Of a stretch of DNA of 48,733 nucleotides, positions 18,464 to 28,000 are shown one piece after another. Source of the DNA: Candidatus Binataceae bacterium (lineage in GTDB: Bacteria; Desulfobacterota; Binatia; Binatales; Binataceae); the NCBI GenBank assembly GCA_036495685.1, contig DASXMJ010000043.1, forward strand, positions 1-48,733, written 5' to 3'. Under the pieces are notes generated by a model. The model ran no database searches. It was not told where the DNA came from and was given only the letters and a program-made list of their open reading frames with translations. The position numbers and the translations under genes are program-made. How positions within the stretch are numbered: the first letter of the stretch is position 1; each line of letters starts with the position of its first letter.

Positions 18464-21130
18464 ATGCGCTGGACTACCGCCAACATACGGCAGTCGTTCC
18501 TCGACTTCTTCAAAGAACGCGGCCACACCATAGTTCCCTCCTTCCCGATGGTCCCCAAGGGGGACCCGACACTGCTATTCGTCAATGCAGGGATGGCGCC
18601 GATGAAGGATTACTTCCTCGGCGTCCGCACTCCACCAAGCCGCCGAGTGGTCGATTGCCAGAAGTGCCTGCGCATCTCCGGCAAGCACAACGACCTCGAA
18701 GCGGTCGGTCGCGATAGCTACCATCACACCTTTTTCGAGATGCTCGGCAACTGGTCATTCGGCGATTATTACAAGGCCGAAGCGATCGCGTGGCATTGGG
18801 AGCTGATCACCAAGCTTTGGGGAGTCGATCCCGGGCTCCTGTATGCGACCGTCCACAAAGATGATCAGGAGTCAGAACAAATCTGGCTCAAGCTGGGCGT
18901 CCTGCCCAGGGAGCGCATCATGCGCTTCGGTGACAAGGACAATTTCTGGGAAATGGGCGAGACCGGACCCTGTGGACCCAATTCCGAAATCGATATCGAC
19001 CGCGGGGAGCGGGCGTGTGACGGTAGCGGGCATCGACCGCTGCGTTGCGGTGTGAACGTGGATGGATGCGAGCGCTTTGTCGAACTCGGCAATCTGGTGT
19101 TCATCCAGTACAACCGCGACGCCTCCGGAACGCTCACGCCGTTGCCGCACCAACACGTCGACACGGGTACCGGACTCGAGCGAATAGCCGCGGCGCTGCA
19201 GAGTCTCGAACGCGGCGACGGAAAAATTCTCGGCAACTACGACATCGACCTGTTCCAGACGATCATAAAAAAAATCGACACCGCGGCGGGCGAGCTGGGC
19301 GATGGAAGTCACTACGGGCAGAACCCGGCGGCGGACATCTCCTTTCGCGCGATAGCAGACCACGCACGAACCATGGCCTTCCTGGTCGCCGAGGGCATAA
19401 ATCCCGGTAACACCGATCGCGAATACGTCCTGCGCCGCATCATCCGGCGCGCGGCGCGGCACGGCCGCTATCTGGGGATCCATCGGCCGTTTCTGGCGAC
19501 CGTGAATGACGGGGTAGTCGCCGCGATGGGTGACGCTTATCCCGAGCTTCGCCGCCAGGCAGGCAAAATCGCCCAGGTGATTACTGCCGAGGAAACTCGC
19601 TTCGGTGAAACCCTGGACCGGGGTCTTGAACTGATCGACGAGGAGAAGGCGCGGCTTAGGCAGGCTGGTGGACGGACCCTCTCCGGCGCGATCGCATTCA
19701 AGCTCTACGACACCTACGGGTTCCCCCTCGATCTCACCCAGGACGTCCTGCGCAACGAAGGAATCGAGGTGGACCTGGCGGAGTTCGACCGTCTGATGGA
19801 GGAGCAACGCGAGCGCGCACGCGCGGCCCGCAAGGACGAGTCCGCGGCACCCGAGATTCAAATCGCCACTGGGACTTCCTCGCGTTTCACCGGGTACCAC
19901 CGCTACGACGCGGGGTCCGAAATTCTCGCCGTGGGGACGCAGGATGGCGGCTCGGTCGCGATCGTCGTCGCGGAAACTCCCTTCTATCCAGAAGGCGGCG
20001 GCCAGGTCGGAGACCGCGGGGTAATCGAAACCGAATCGGGGGCGCTCGCGGAAATCAGCGAGACACGCAAAGCCGATGGCTCGATCGTCCATATCGGCCG
20101 TATCCTGCAGGGCGATGTCGCGGACTTTCGGCGGGGTGCGCATGTCGAACTCAGGGTGGATCGCATCCGGCGTGATTCGGCGATGCTGAATCATTCCGCG
20201 ACTCACATCCTTCACTACGCGCTGCGCGATATCCTCAGCACACAAGTACACCAGGCGGGATCGCTAGTTACGCCGGAACGGCTTAGGTTCGATTTCAGCC
20301 ATCAGGGTCCGGTCGATGCCAACGCGCTTTCCAGCATCGAAGAGGAAATCAACGCGCGCATCCGAGAGAACGCTGAAGTGACGGTCGAGGAGATGCCCTA
20401 CGACGATGCCCTCAAGGCGGGCGCGCTCGCGTTCTTCGGCGACAAATACGGCGACGTAGTTCGGGTGGTGCGAATGGGCGATTTTTCCGTCGAGCTGTGC
20501 GGTGGAACCCACGTGAAACGGACCGGAGACGTCGGGTTCTTCAAGCTGCACGGCGAATCCGGGGTAGCTGCCGGAGTCCGTCGTATCGAGGCCGCAACCG
20601 GCCAGGGCGCGCTCGATGCTGTCCGCGAGCAGGAGAAGCTGCTCGGGCAAATCGGTGCGAAACTCGGCACCAACGACGCCGCTGCGCTCGAACGCCTGGA
20701 GAAAGTTCTTACGCGCGAAAAGGAACTGGAAAAAAGATTACGCGCTCTCGAGCAGAAGCTGGCGAGCGGCGGCGGATCCGATGGCAGCGCGGCGGAGACC
20801 GTCCGCGAGGTAAACGGAATCAAGGTGGTAACCCGTCGCGCGGACGGAATCGATCCGCGGGCACTGCGCGAGTTGGCGGATCGGCTGCGACAGAAATACT
20901 CCTCGGCGGTGGTCGTGCTCGGCTCCGATCTCGGCGAGGGCAAGGTCGCCCTGCTGGTCGCGGTCACCGCCGACCTGACGGACCGCATCAAGGCCGGCGA
21001 TATCATCAAGCAAATCGCACCGATCGTTGGCGGCTCTGGCGGTGGGCGTCCCGACCTGGCGCAGGCGGGTGGCCGCGACGCAGAGCAGCTCGACGCGGCG
21101 CTTGCGAAAGTCGTAAGCCTGGTAGTTTAG
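18464..21130 (+). CDS. alaS: Alanyl-tRNA synthetase
   Basis: 888 aa, normal size. It charges tRNA-Ala. The N-terminal class II catalytic core starts with IRQSFLDFFKERGHTIVPS and contains PMKDYFLG, CLRISGKHND and LGNWSFGDYYKAEA. The editing domain zinc ligands are HSATH (about residue 577) and CGGTH (about 680), which clear mischarged Ser and Gly. The C-terminal part has the coiled coil (EKVLTREKELEKRLRALEQK) and the Gly-rich C-Ala end GGSGGGRPDLAQAGG. A TAGAAT at 18449-18454 lies only ten bases before the ATG; if it is the -10, the message would have almost no leader. Confidence 0.97.
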   Translation: MRWTTANIRQSFLDFFKERGHTIVPSFPMVPKGDPTLLFVNAGMAPMKDYFLGVRTPPSRRVVDCQKCLRISGKHNDLEAVGRDSYHHTFFEMLGNWSFGDYYKAEAIAWHWELITKLWGVDPGLLYATVHKDDQESEQIWLKLGVLPRERIMRFGDKDNFWEMGETGPCGPNSEIDIDRGERACDGSGHRPLRCGVNVDGCERFVELGNLVFIQYNRDASGTLTPLPHQHVDTGTGLERIAAALQSLERGDGKILGNYDIDLFQTIIKKIDTAAGELGDGSHYGQNPAADISFRAIADHARTMAFLVAEGINPGNTDREYVLRRIIRRAARHGRYLGIHRPFLATVNDGVVAAMGDAYPELRRQAGKIAQVITAEETRFGETLDRGLELIDEEKARLRQAGGRTLSGAIAFKLYDTYGFPLDLTQDVLRNEGIEVDLAEFDRLMEEQRERARAARKDESAAPEIQIATGTSSRFTGYHRYDAGSEILAVGTQDGGSVAIVVAETPFYPEGGGQVGDRGVIETESGALAEISETRKADGSIVHIGRILQGDVADFRRGAHVELRVDRIRRDSAMLNHSATHILHYALRDILSTQVHQAGSLVTPERLRFDFSHQGPVDANALSSIEEEINARIRENAEVTVEEMPYDDALKAGALAFFGDKYGDVVRVVRMGDFSVELCGGTHVKRTGDVGFFKLHGESGVAAGVRRIEAATGQGALDAVREQEKLLGQIGAKLGTNDAAALERLEKVLTREKELEKRLRALEQKLASGGGSDGSAAETVREVNGIKVVTRRADGIDPRALRELADRLRQKYSSAVVVLGSDLGEGKVALLVAVTADLTDRIKAGDIIKQIAPIVGGSGGGRPDLAQAGGRDAEQLDAALAKVVSLVV

Positions 21131-21197
21131 AAACGGATTTTTCGTCACAAGACACCGCGCAAGTCGAAACCTCAGGGTCGCAATCCACGGTCCGGGT

Positions 21198-22343
21198 TTG
21201 CTGCCGCGTGCTGAACCTTCCGTAGTGCGGAGATTCGGCCCTGCCTTCCGCTTTCAAAGTCCGGCCGGTTTCGCATACGATGATTGGAGGCAACCCGAGG
21301 TATCGACGGCCATCAGCTCTTCACCCAGTCAGGCAATTTCCGAGCGACCCAGCGAAGACGCGCTGGAACTCCACTTCGACGATTCCCGCCTCATCACTGA
21401 CCTGCTCGGTCAGCACGACGCGCACATCCGCACTCTGGAGCAGGCGCTTGGCGTTCGGATTGACGTCAACGGTACCGCGATGCGCATTGCGGGGCCTCAC
21501 GCCGAACAGGCACTGGCAGGGAAGGTTCTCGGCGAGCTCTACGAACTGCTGAAACGCGGCTACCCGGTCTTTCCCAGCGACGTCGAGTACTCGGTCCGTA
21601 TTCTGCGCGGTGATCGCAACGCCGAACTGAAGGACATCTTTCTCGACACGATCTATGTCTCCGCGCACAAGCGGGTCATTTCGCCCAAGAGCATCAATCA
21701 GAAGCTCTACATCGATGCGATCCGCTCGCACGACATTGTGTTCGGCATAGGACCCGCCGGCACCGGTAAGACCTATCTCGCGATGGCCATGGCGCTGGCG
21801 GCGTTGATGAAAAATCAGGTCACGCGCATGGTCCTGTGTCGGCCCGCGGTCGAGGCCGGCGAGAAGCTGGGGTTCCTCCCCGGCGACCTGGCGGAGAAGG
21901 TCAATCCCTACCTGCGCCCGCTCTATGATGCGCTCCACGACATGGTCGATTTTGATCGGGCGCGGCGGATGCTCGAGCGCGGCACCATCGAGGTCGCGCC
22001 GCTCGCGTTCATGCGCGGGCGCACCCTCAACGATTCCTTCATCATTCTCGACGAAGCGCAGAACACCACCTCGGAGCAGATGAAGATGTTCCTGACCCGG
22101 CTGGGCTACAACTCCAAGGCGGTGATCACCGGCGACATAACCCAGATCGATCTGCCGAGCGGCAAGCTCTCCGGACTCAAGGAAGCGCGTACCGTGCTTG
22201 CGAACACCGAGGGCATCAAGTTCGTCTATTTCACCGATCGCGACGTGGTGCGCCATCGCCTCGTGTCTGCCGTAATCACCGCCTATGAATCCTTTCAGCG
22301 CGAAGGCGTTGTACTCCCGGGCGACGGCAGCGGAAATTCCTGA
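21198..22343 (+). CDS. phoH: PhoH-like ATPase (YbeZ)
   Basis: Up to 381 aa from a TTG at 21198; a GTG at 21225 is an alternative, and the family-like sequence begins only near residue 45, so the true start is uncertain. An N-terminal KH-like part is followed by the PhoH P-loop domain: [17 protein letters not shown], Walker A GPAGTGKT at about 184-191, [17 protein letters not shown], Walker [11 protein letters not shown] and [12 protein letters not shown]. YbeZ works with the endoribonuclease YbeY in rRNA maturation and ribosome quality control. The ybeY gene begins 12 bases downstream, the common arrangement. Confidence 0.93.
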   Translation: MLPRAEPSVVRRFGPAFRFQSPAGFAYDDWRQPEVSTAISSSPSQAISERPSEDALELHFDDSRLITDLLGQHDAHIRTLEQALGVRIDVNGTAMRIAGPHAEQALAGKVLGELYELLKRGYPVFPSDVEYSVRILRGDRNAELKDIFLDTIYVSAHKRVISPKSINQKLYIDAIRSHDIVFGIGPAGTGKTYLAMAMALAALMKNQVTRMVLCRPAVEAGEKLGFLPGDLAEKVNPYLRPLYDALHDMVDFDRARRMLERGTIEVAPLAFMRGRTLNDSFIILDEAQNTTSEQMKMFLTRLGYNSKAVITGDITQIDLPSGKLSGLKEARTVLANTEGIKFVYFTDRDVVRHRLVSAVITAYESFQREGVVLPGDGSGNS

Positions 22344-22355
22344 GGACTGCTCCTG

Positions 22356-22886
22356 GTGACGGTCGCGCTCCGTGTCGCATGCGCGCGTGCTCGCGGCTAT
22401 GCCCGGGGGCTGCGCGCCGATGCCGACCGCCTGCTCTCGGCGCTCGGCCTCAGGCGCGCCGAGCTTTCGGTGATCATGGTTGACGATCCGACCATCCAGG
22501 GACTCAATCGAGAGTTTCGCAGTACGGACTCCCCGACCGACGTGCTGTCGTTCTCCCAGATCGAGGAACTTGGCCCTAACGCCTCCAATCTTGATCAGCT
22601 ATTAGTCGACCGTCCAGACACCATTCTGGGTGACGTCGTCATCTCGATAGACACGGCACTTCGCCAGGCATCGCAGTACCGAATGACACCAGCCGTGCGT
22701 CTGCGAACACTCCTCATCCACGGCACCCTTCACCTGATTGGCTACGACCACGAACGATCCCGCGGTGACGCGCGACGGATGTTCGCGCGCGAGCGCGAGC
22801 TCGCAAAGGCGCTCGCGCGAGGGGCCACAGGCCGCCGAGCGGCCAAAGTCACCACGCGCCGTTCCGGAAAGCGCGCCGAGCGGTGA
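22356..22886 (+). CDS. ybeY: Endoribonuclease YbeY
   Basis: 176 aa from a GTG at 22356. The zinc-binding signature HGTLHLIGYDHE is at about 121-132, and the upstream STDSPTDVLSFSQ segment is the conserved substrate loop. YbeY is a single-strand RNase for 16S rRNA 3' processing. The loop before DTILGDVVIS carries extra residues (EELGPNASNLDQ) and the C-terminus has a basic tail (RRAAKVTTRRSGKR), which may bind RNA. Coupled to phoH upstream. A CorC-type gene often sits between ybeY and lnt; here there is none. Confidence 0.95.
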   Translation: MTVALRVACARARGYARGLRADADRLLSALGLRRAELSVIMVDDPTIQGLNREFRSTDSPTDVLSFSQIEELGPNASNLDQLLVDRPDTILGDVVISIDTALRQASQYRMTPAVRLRTLLIHGTLHLIGYDHERSRGDARRMFARERELAKALARGATGRRAAKVTTRRSGKRAER

Positions 22887-23198
22887 GCCGAATCTTTCGG
22901 AATCGCCCTCGACAGGCGCTATGCTCGCAGTATGCGAGCTCTGCGGAAGCCAGCCCCGTGGCGCTAGACCGTCGCCCTCGTCAGAGCATTAGCGCATGAA
23001 AAGAGTGAAGATTGATAGAAGTCTGCCGCTCGACTCGACCTTCGAGCGCGAACGTAACTGGCGGGGTGGTCCGCAGGGTCACCCCGAGCCTTGCCTAGCG
23101 TCGGTTGAGGAGTGCCGTCCTCGGGAGCAAGTTTGTGCCGGCCGCCGCGGGCATCAGCCGGACGGGATCGCGCTTGGCGAGCCGCTCGGAACCGGAAG
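22887..23198. other. Spacer between ybeY and lnt
   Basis: About 310 bases with no convincing gene, hairpin or promoter. The lnt open frame extends back into it to 23112, but that part lacks membrane character. Confidence 0.5.
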
Positions 23199-24833
23199 AT
23201 GAACCTGTCCAGCTCCTTGACCCGCGCTGCGTTGTGCGTGGCCAGCGGATTAGCGCTAGCACTCGCGTTTCCAAAAATCGACTTCAACCTGTTCGCCTGG
23301 GTGGCATTCGTTCCGCTGTTCTATGCGATCGAGGGTGAGAGGCTCTGGCACGTCCTGGGATGGGCGTGGCTGGCGGGCTTCTCCTTTTTTGTCGGCTCGA
23401 TGTACTGGATCGCGATTCCGTTGCACGATTTTGCGGATGTCCGCATGGCAATCGCGATCCTGCCCATGCTGCTGCTCGCCGCCGTGCTCGCGGCTTATAG
23501 CGCTATCGCGATTTGGGCAGGCGAATTCTGCGCCCGGCGACTCAGAATTCCGATGGTGGTCACGATGCCGATTGCGTGGGCTGCGGTCGAATGGGTCCGC
23601 ACCTATTTTCCAATCGGGTTTCCGTGGAATCTGGTTGGATACGCTGCGTACAGTTATCTGACCATCATTCAGTTCGCCGAAATCACCGGGGTCTACGGAA
23701 TCTCGGCGCTCATAGTCTTCTTCAACGCCGTCGCGTACGTGGTTTTCTTCCGGCGCGGCAATTCGCGCCTTCAGGCCATGAGCCTGAGCGCGCTAACCCT
23801 GGTCATGCTCCTGGTGTTCGGGTTCGGCATTTATCGACTGCAGGAACTCAAGAGCGCACCCCCGCAAGGCTCGTTCCGGGTCGCGATGGTACAAGGAAAT
23901 ATTCCGCAGAGCCTCAAGTGGGACCCGAACTTTCTGCCGCAGAGTTTCAAGGTCTACCAGGACGAATCAATCGCTGCTGCCAAGCATGGCGTCGACCTGG
24001 TCGTATGGCCGGAAGCGGCGGCGGCGTTTCCGTTTCAGCCCGACGATCGCTATCCAGCTTCCCTTGCCGAGGACGCGCCGTACCGCGATGCGCTGCTCAA
24101 ACTCGCCATTGCGATCCGGGCCCCCGTCCTGTTCGGAGCCCCGGCGCTGGTGGTGCGCGACGGACGGTTGGGGTTCTTCAACCGCGCCGATCTGGTTTCG
24201 GCACAGGGCGAGCTGGTCGCGCATTACGACAAGATCAACCTGGTGCCGTTCGGCGAATACATTCCCGCGCACCGGATACTCGGCTACCTCGTAAATCGCG
24301 TGGTCGAGGGATTCGGCGACCTGATTCCCGGTACCGAGCAAACCCTGTTTGCGGAGAAAGGCGCTAGGTTGGGAGTGCTGATCTGCTACGAGAGCGTTTT
24401 TCCAAATCTCACCCGTCTGGAGGTGAACAAGGGGGCGGACGTGCTGGTGAACATCACCAACGATGCCTGGTACGGCGACAGCTCCGCGCCCTACCAGGCT
24501 CTGGCGATGGCGGCGATGCGCTCGGTCGAGACCAAGACCCCGATGATTCGCACCGCCAACACCGGGATCAGCGCAATTATCAGGCCTAGCGGAGAAATCA
24601 CCGACCGGACTCCGCTGTTCAAGCGCGGCACTGAGATCGAAGACGTCTCGTGGCGCCCGGTCCGCACGGTGTACACGGTAGTCGGTGATGTGTTTTCGGA
24701 AATCTGCTTGGTGCTGACGATATTGGCGGTGCTGGCCGCCTGGTTGCGCCCGCGCCAGCCCAGTCAACTGGAAACGGTAGTCGAACAAATTCTCGCCGCC
24801 AACGGTAGCGGCTCGCGACGCGAAGCCTCCTGA
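23199..24833 (+). CDS. lnt: Apolipoprotein N-acyltransferase
   Basis: 544 aa from the ATG at 23199, where the first membrane helix begins; the open frame upstream to 23112 is Arg-rich and unlikely. It adds the third acyl chain to lipoproteins at the periplasmic face of the inner membrane. The N-terminal half has about six to eight helices. The nitrilase domain carries the full catalytic triad: Glu272 in VWPEAA, Lys345 in YDKINLVPFGEY, and Cys396 in LICYESVFP. Spacing closely matches E. coli Lnt (267/335/387). A final helix lies near the C-terminus. This matches the several lipobox proteins in the window. Confidence 0.95.
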   Translation: MNLSSSLTRAALCVASGLALALAFPKIDFNLFAWVAFVPLFYAIEGERLWHVLGWAWLAGFSFFVGSMYWIAIPLHDFADVRMAIAILPMLLLAAVLAAYSAIAIWAGEFCARRLRIPMVVTMPIAWAAVEWVRTYFPIGFPWNLVGYAAYSYLTIIQFAEITGVYGISALIVFFNAVAYVVFFRRGNSRLQAMSLSALTLVMLLVFGFGIYRLQELKSAPPQGSFRVAMVQGNIPQSLKWDPNFLPQSFKVYQDESIAAAKHGVDLVVWPEAAAAFPFQPDDRYPASLAEDAPYRDALLKLAIAIRAPVLFGAPALVVRDGRLGFFNRADLVSAQGELVAHYDKINLVPFGEYIPAHRILGYLVNRVVEGFGDLIPGTEQTLFAEKGARLGVLICYESVFPNLTRLEVNKGADVLVNITNDAWYGDSSAPYQALAMAAMRSVETKTPMIRTANTGISAIIRPSGEITDRTPLFKRGTEIEDVSWRPVRTVYTVVGDVFSEICLVLTILAVLAAWLRPRQPSQLETVVEQILAANGSGSRREAS

Positions 24834-24999
24834 CGGGCGGCGAGCCGTTGCTTATATTCGTTGGGCTGCCGTCCCCGCCAAGGTCCTCCCCGCGCGCCTG
24901 CGTGCGGTCCCCGGCTCGCGGGTGGTGCGCCAACGGAGAAGCTTTCCTGACTGCAGTCCGCAGTTAAGTCGTTCCGCAAGTTGTGCCACAATGTCCGTC

Positions 25000-26128
25000 A
25001 TGCTCAGCGATATGCGACAAGAACTATTCGATTTTGAACAGCGCAGCGACCAGCTCGGGAGGCGTCTTTGACCTTGCCAGCCTGACCGCCCGCCAGGACC
25101 AGCTTCTCGAACAATCAAGCAAGCCCGACTTCTGGGACCGGCCGGAAGCTGCGCAGGCTGTGCTCAAGGAGCAGGACCGGGTGCGCGCTCAGCTTGCAGG
25201 CTTCGATCGGCTTAAGAAAAGTCTAGAGGAGTCGCGCGTGTTCCTCGGAATGGCTCTGGAGGAGGGTGCCGAGGACTCCGAGGCTGCCGGCGAAACACAA
25301 GCTGCCCTAAACGCCGCGCGCGAGGAGCTGGAGCGCCAGGAGCTGCAGGTGATGCTCGGCGGCGAGTACGATCGCCTCGGCGCGATCGTGTCGATTCATC
25401 CGGGAGCCGGCGGCATGGAGGCCCAGGATTGGGCCGAGATGCTGCTGCGGCTCTACCTCCGATGGGCGGAGCGACGCGGCTTCAAGACCGACCTCGCCGA
25501 CTTGCAACCCGGCGAAGGCGCCGGGATCAAAAGCGCCACCTTCGAAGTAGATGGCGACTACGCATACGGCTATCTGAGAGCTGAGGCCGGCATCCATCGC
25601 CTGGTCCGTATCTCGCCATACGATGCCAACGCGCGTCGCCATACCTCGTTCGCCTCAATGTTCGTGTTCCCGGCGATTGACGACAAGGTCGAGGTGGTGA
25701 TCAATCCCGCGGACCTGCGCGTCGATACCTTTCGCGCCTCCGGTGCCGGCGGGCAGCACGTCAACAAAACCGACTCGGCGGTGCGGATGACGCATATCCC
25801 CACCGGGATCGTGGTGAGCTGTCAGAACGAACGCTCCCAGCACAAGAATCGCGCGATGGCGATGAAGATCCTTCGGTCGCGGTTGTTCGAGCTCGAGCAA
25901 CGCAAGAAAAAGGAAGAGCTGGAAAAATTTAGCAAGGACAAAAAAGATATCGCGTGGGGCAGCCAGATTCGATCCTATGTGCTGCAACCCTACCAGCTCG
26001 TGAAAGACCATCGGACGGGTGTCGAGATCGGCAACACTGCGTCGGTGCTCGACGGCGCGATCGATCCATTTATTGAAGCTTTCTTGATGGGGGTTCGCAA
26101 AGGCGACGCTGACAAGGAACCCGAATAA
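25000..26128 (+). CDS. prfB: Peptide chain release factor 2 with programmed +1 frameshift
   Basis: The frame from the ATG at 25000 (or 24991) reads 23 codons to CTT and then an in-frame TGA at 25069-25071. After a +1 shift at CTT-T the protein goes on as LDLASLTARQDQ to 26128, about 375 aa, against 365 in E. coli. RF2 recognises UGA and UAA; when it is scarce the ribosome pauses at TGA and shifts, so RF2 sets its own level. The GGQ motif is at about 250-252, the E. coli position, in GAGGQHVNKTDSAVRMTH. The stop-codon tripeptide at 205-207 reads SPY rather than the usual SPF. The shift site is listed separately. Confidence 0.96.
25057..25072 (+). promoter_or_regulatory. RF2 programmed frameshift site
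   Basis: Internal Shine-Dalgarno-like GGGAGG (25057-25062), three bases, then CTT TGA C (25066-25072). The spacing and slippery codon are the same as in the E. coli prfB site. Confidence 0.95.
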
Positions 26129-26136
26129 GAGGTAGC

Positions 26137-26158
26137 GGTCGCATTTGCGACCAGTTTG
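26137..26158 (+). terminator. Hairpin after prfB
   Basis: GGTCGC (26137-26142) pairs with GCGACC (26147-26152) around ATTT, followed by AGTTTG. The T-run is short; a weak terminator for prfB. Confidence 0.45.
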
Positions 26159-26228
26159 ATCCCTTGAGGCCGGTCTTCCGACACTACAGGTGCTCTAAAG
26201 TTCCAATGCCCAACCACGGAGTCCATCG

Positions 26229-26948
26229 ATGATCGACGTATATTTCTGGCCCACGCCCAACGGTTACAAGGTGAGCGTGATGCTCGAAGAGCTCGGGCTC
26301 AAGTACAACATCGTTCCGGTAAACATTGGTAGGGGTGATCAATTCAGGCCCGAGTTCCTGAAGATCAGCCCCAACAACCGCATGCCGGCAATCATCGACT
26401 CAGAAGGCCCCGGCGGGAAGCCGTTTGCGATTTTCGAGTCGGGCGCCATCCTGATGTACCTGGCCGAGAAGTACGGCAAGCTCATGCCAAGCGAAACACG
26501 CGGCAAGTACGAAGTGATCGAGTGGCTGATGTTTCAAATGGCGAGCGTCGGTCCCATGCTTGGGCAGGCGCACCACTTCCGTCTCTACTCGCCCGAAAAG
26601 CTGCAGTACGCGATCGACCGCTACACTAACGAAGCGCGCCGCATTTACAACGTAATCGACAAACGTCTGGGCGAGGCAGCCTATCTGGCGGGGGAGTACT
26701 CGATTGCGGACATAGCCGTGTACCCGTGGCTGGTGCCGCATAACATGCAGGGTCAGAATCTCGACGATACTCCCAATCTCAAGCGATGGTACGAAGAGGT
26801 GCGCAACCGCCCCGCGGTGCAGCGCGGCTTTGCGGTCATGGCTGAGGAAGTCGCGAAGATGCGCGAGGCCGCCGCGGCTCGCCAACGGCCCCACGATCAA
26901 GAGTCGTGGAACAATCTGTTCGGGAACAAGCAGTTCGAAAAGAGATAG
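26229..26948 (+). CDS. Glutathione S-transferase, YfcG/Ure2p-like (nu class)
   Basis: 239 aa. The N-terminal thioredoxin fold starts VYFWPTPNGYKVSVMLEELG, with the Thr-Pro-Asn-Gly active-site turn typical of YfcG/YghU/Ure2p-like GSTs. These bind two glutathiones or GSSG and act as disulfide reductases. Then NRMPAIID (cis-Pro) and FESGAILMYLAEKYG (Glu-Ser glutathione contact), and the helical domain with YSIADIAVYPW. A charged C-terminal extension is present. It lies alone after prfB and converges on the broken panE. Confidence 0.9.
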   Translation: MIDVYFWPTPNGYKVSVMLEELGLKYNIVPVNIGRGDQFRPEFLKISPNNRMPAIIDSEGPGGKPFAIFESGAILMYLAEKYGKLMPSETRGKYEVIEWLMFQMASVGPMLGQAHHFRLYSPEKLQYAIDRYTNEARRIYNVIDKRLGEAAYLAGEYSIADIAVYPWLVPHNMQGQNLDDTPNLKRWYEEVRNRPAVQRGFAVMAEEVAKMREAAAARQRPHDQESWNNLFGNKQFEKR

Positions 26949-27005
26949 GAAAAGGTCCCCGAACGACACAGCTTAACAGAGTGCGATCGCCGCTGGACTG
27001 GGGAG

Positions 27006-27919
27006 CTACGCGGTCCGCGTACCGTCCAGCAGCCTGAGCAGCGCGTATACCGCTTGCATCGCGGGCATCTGAAGATGGTGTCGCCGCGCCGCCCGCACCA
27101 CCGCGCCGGCCAGCGCTTCGTATTCGAGCCGCTTGCCCCGCTCGAGGTCTAGCTGGGTTGAGGTTTTGAGCTCGCGCAAATTCTTCCGCGAGTGCTCTAG
27201 ATAGCTGTCTATGCGCTCGTACCCGATCTGATAGTCTTCCGCCCGCGCAGCATCGATGATTTCGCGCATCAGCTGGCATACCAGCCGCAGGCCTTCCGGG
27301 TCATCAAGCAGAGCCCCAACCCTTCGCCGGGTCAGCGTCGTGACGGTATTGAACGCCCCGTTCCACACTAGCTTGTCCCACCTAAGCAGCATGATGTTGT
27401 GGCTGAGCTCGCCCATTATTCCCGCCCGGCGGAAGATTTCTGTGATCGCCTTGGCGCGATCGGATTCGCGGCCGTCGAGCTCGCCAAAGTCGATATGACC
27501 TCTGCTCGGATGGACCAACTTGCCGGGCTCGACTATTTCGACCCTGACCCGCGCGTTGCCGCCCAGGACTCGTTCGCGGCCGAAAATCTCGCTCAGGCGC
27601 GCTTCGTTCTCCACCCCATTCTGCAGGGTCAGAATCGCGCCGCCTTCTGCGAGACATCCGCGCATCGCGGCAGCGGCCTGGTCGGTGTCATAGGCCTTCA
27701 CGCAAAACAGGCTCAGATCATACGGCGCGCAGTCACACGGACGCTCTGTAGCGCCGCGACCCACACGTCGCCGCTAATACTTTTTACCGCAAGCCCCTGC
27801 TCGCGCATCGCGCGAAGGTGATCGCCACGCCCGCAGAGAGTCACGATTTCGCCCGCAGCCCCAAGCCGCCCGCCAAAATAAGAGCCCACCGCGCCAGCAC
27901 CCATCACCAGGATCTTCAT
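27006..27919 (-). pseudogene. panE: 2-dehydropantoate 2-reductase-like gene broken by a frameshift
   Basis: The ATG at 27919 opens the NADPH fold of the ApbA/PanE family: MKILVMGAGAVGSYFGGRLG with the GAGAVGS loop, then GLAVKSISGDVWVAAL. The frame is lost at about 27720-27750 and the family continues one frame over: YDLSLFCVKAYDTDQAAAAM, LTLQNGVEN and the second domain with WDKLVWNGAFNTVTTL. Between VAAL and YDL a few residues seem to be missing too, so the lesion may be a small deletion rather than a single base. An intact protein would be about 300 aa and would reduce ketopantoate for pantothenate and CoA, or a related keto-acid. coaE lies about 1.6 kb away. Confidence 0.8.
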
Positions 27920-28000
27920 CGAAGATTTCGCTCCTAGCCGCGGCGGAATCCTAGCACGACCGGTCACCGACGGCCGCAGCGCGTTCCGAGGGGTTGTGGG

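Noticed and set aside
18872..20251. 459-codon open frame opposite alaS
   Set aside because: Antisense shadow of a certain gene; no domain pattern.
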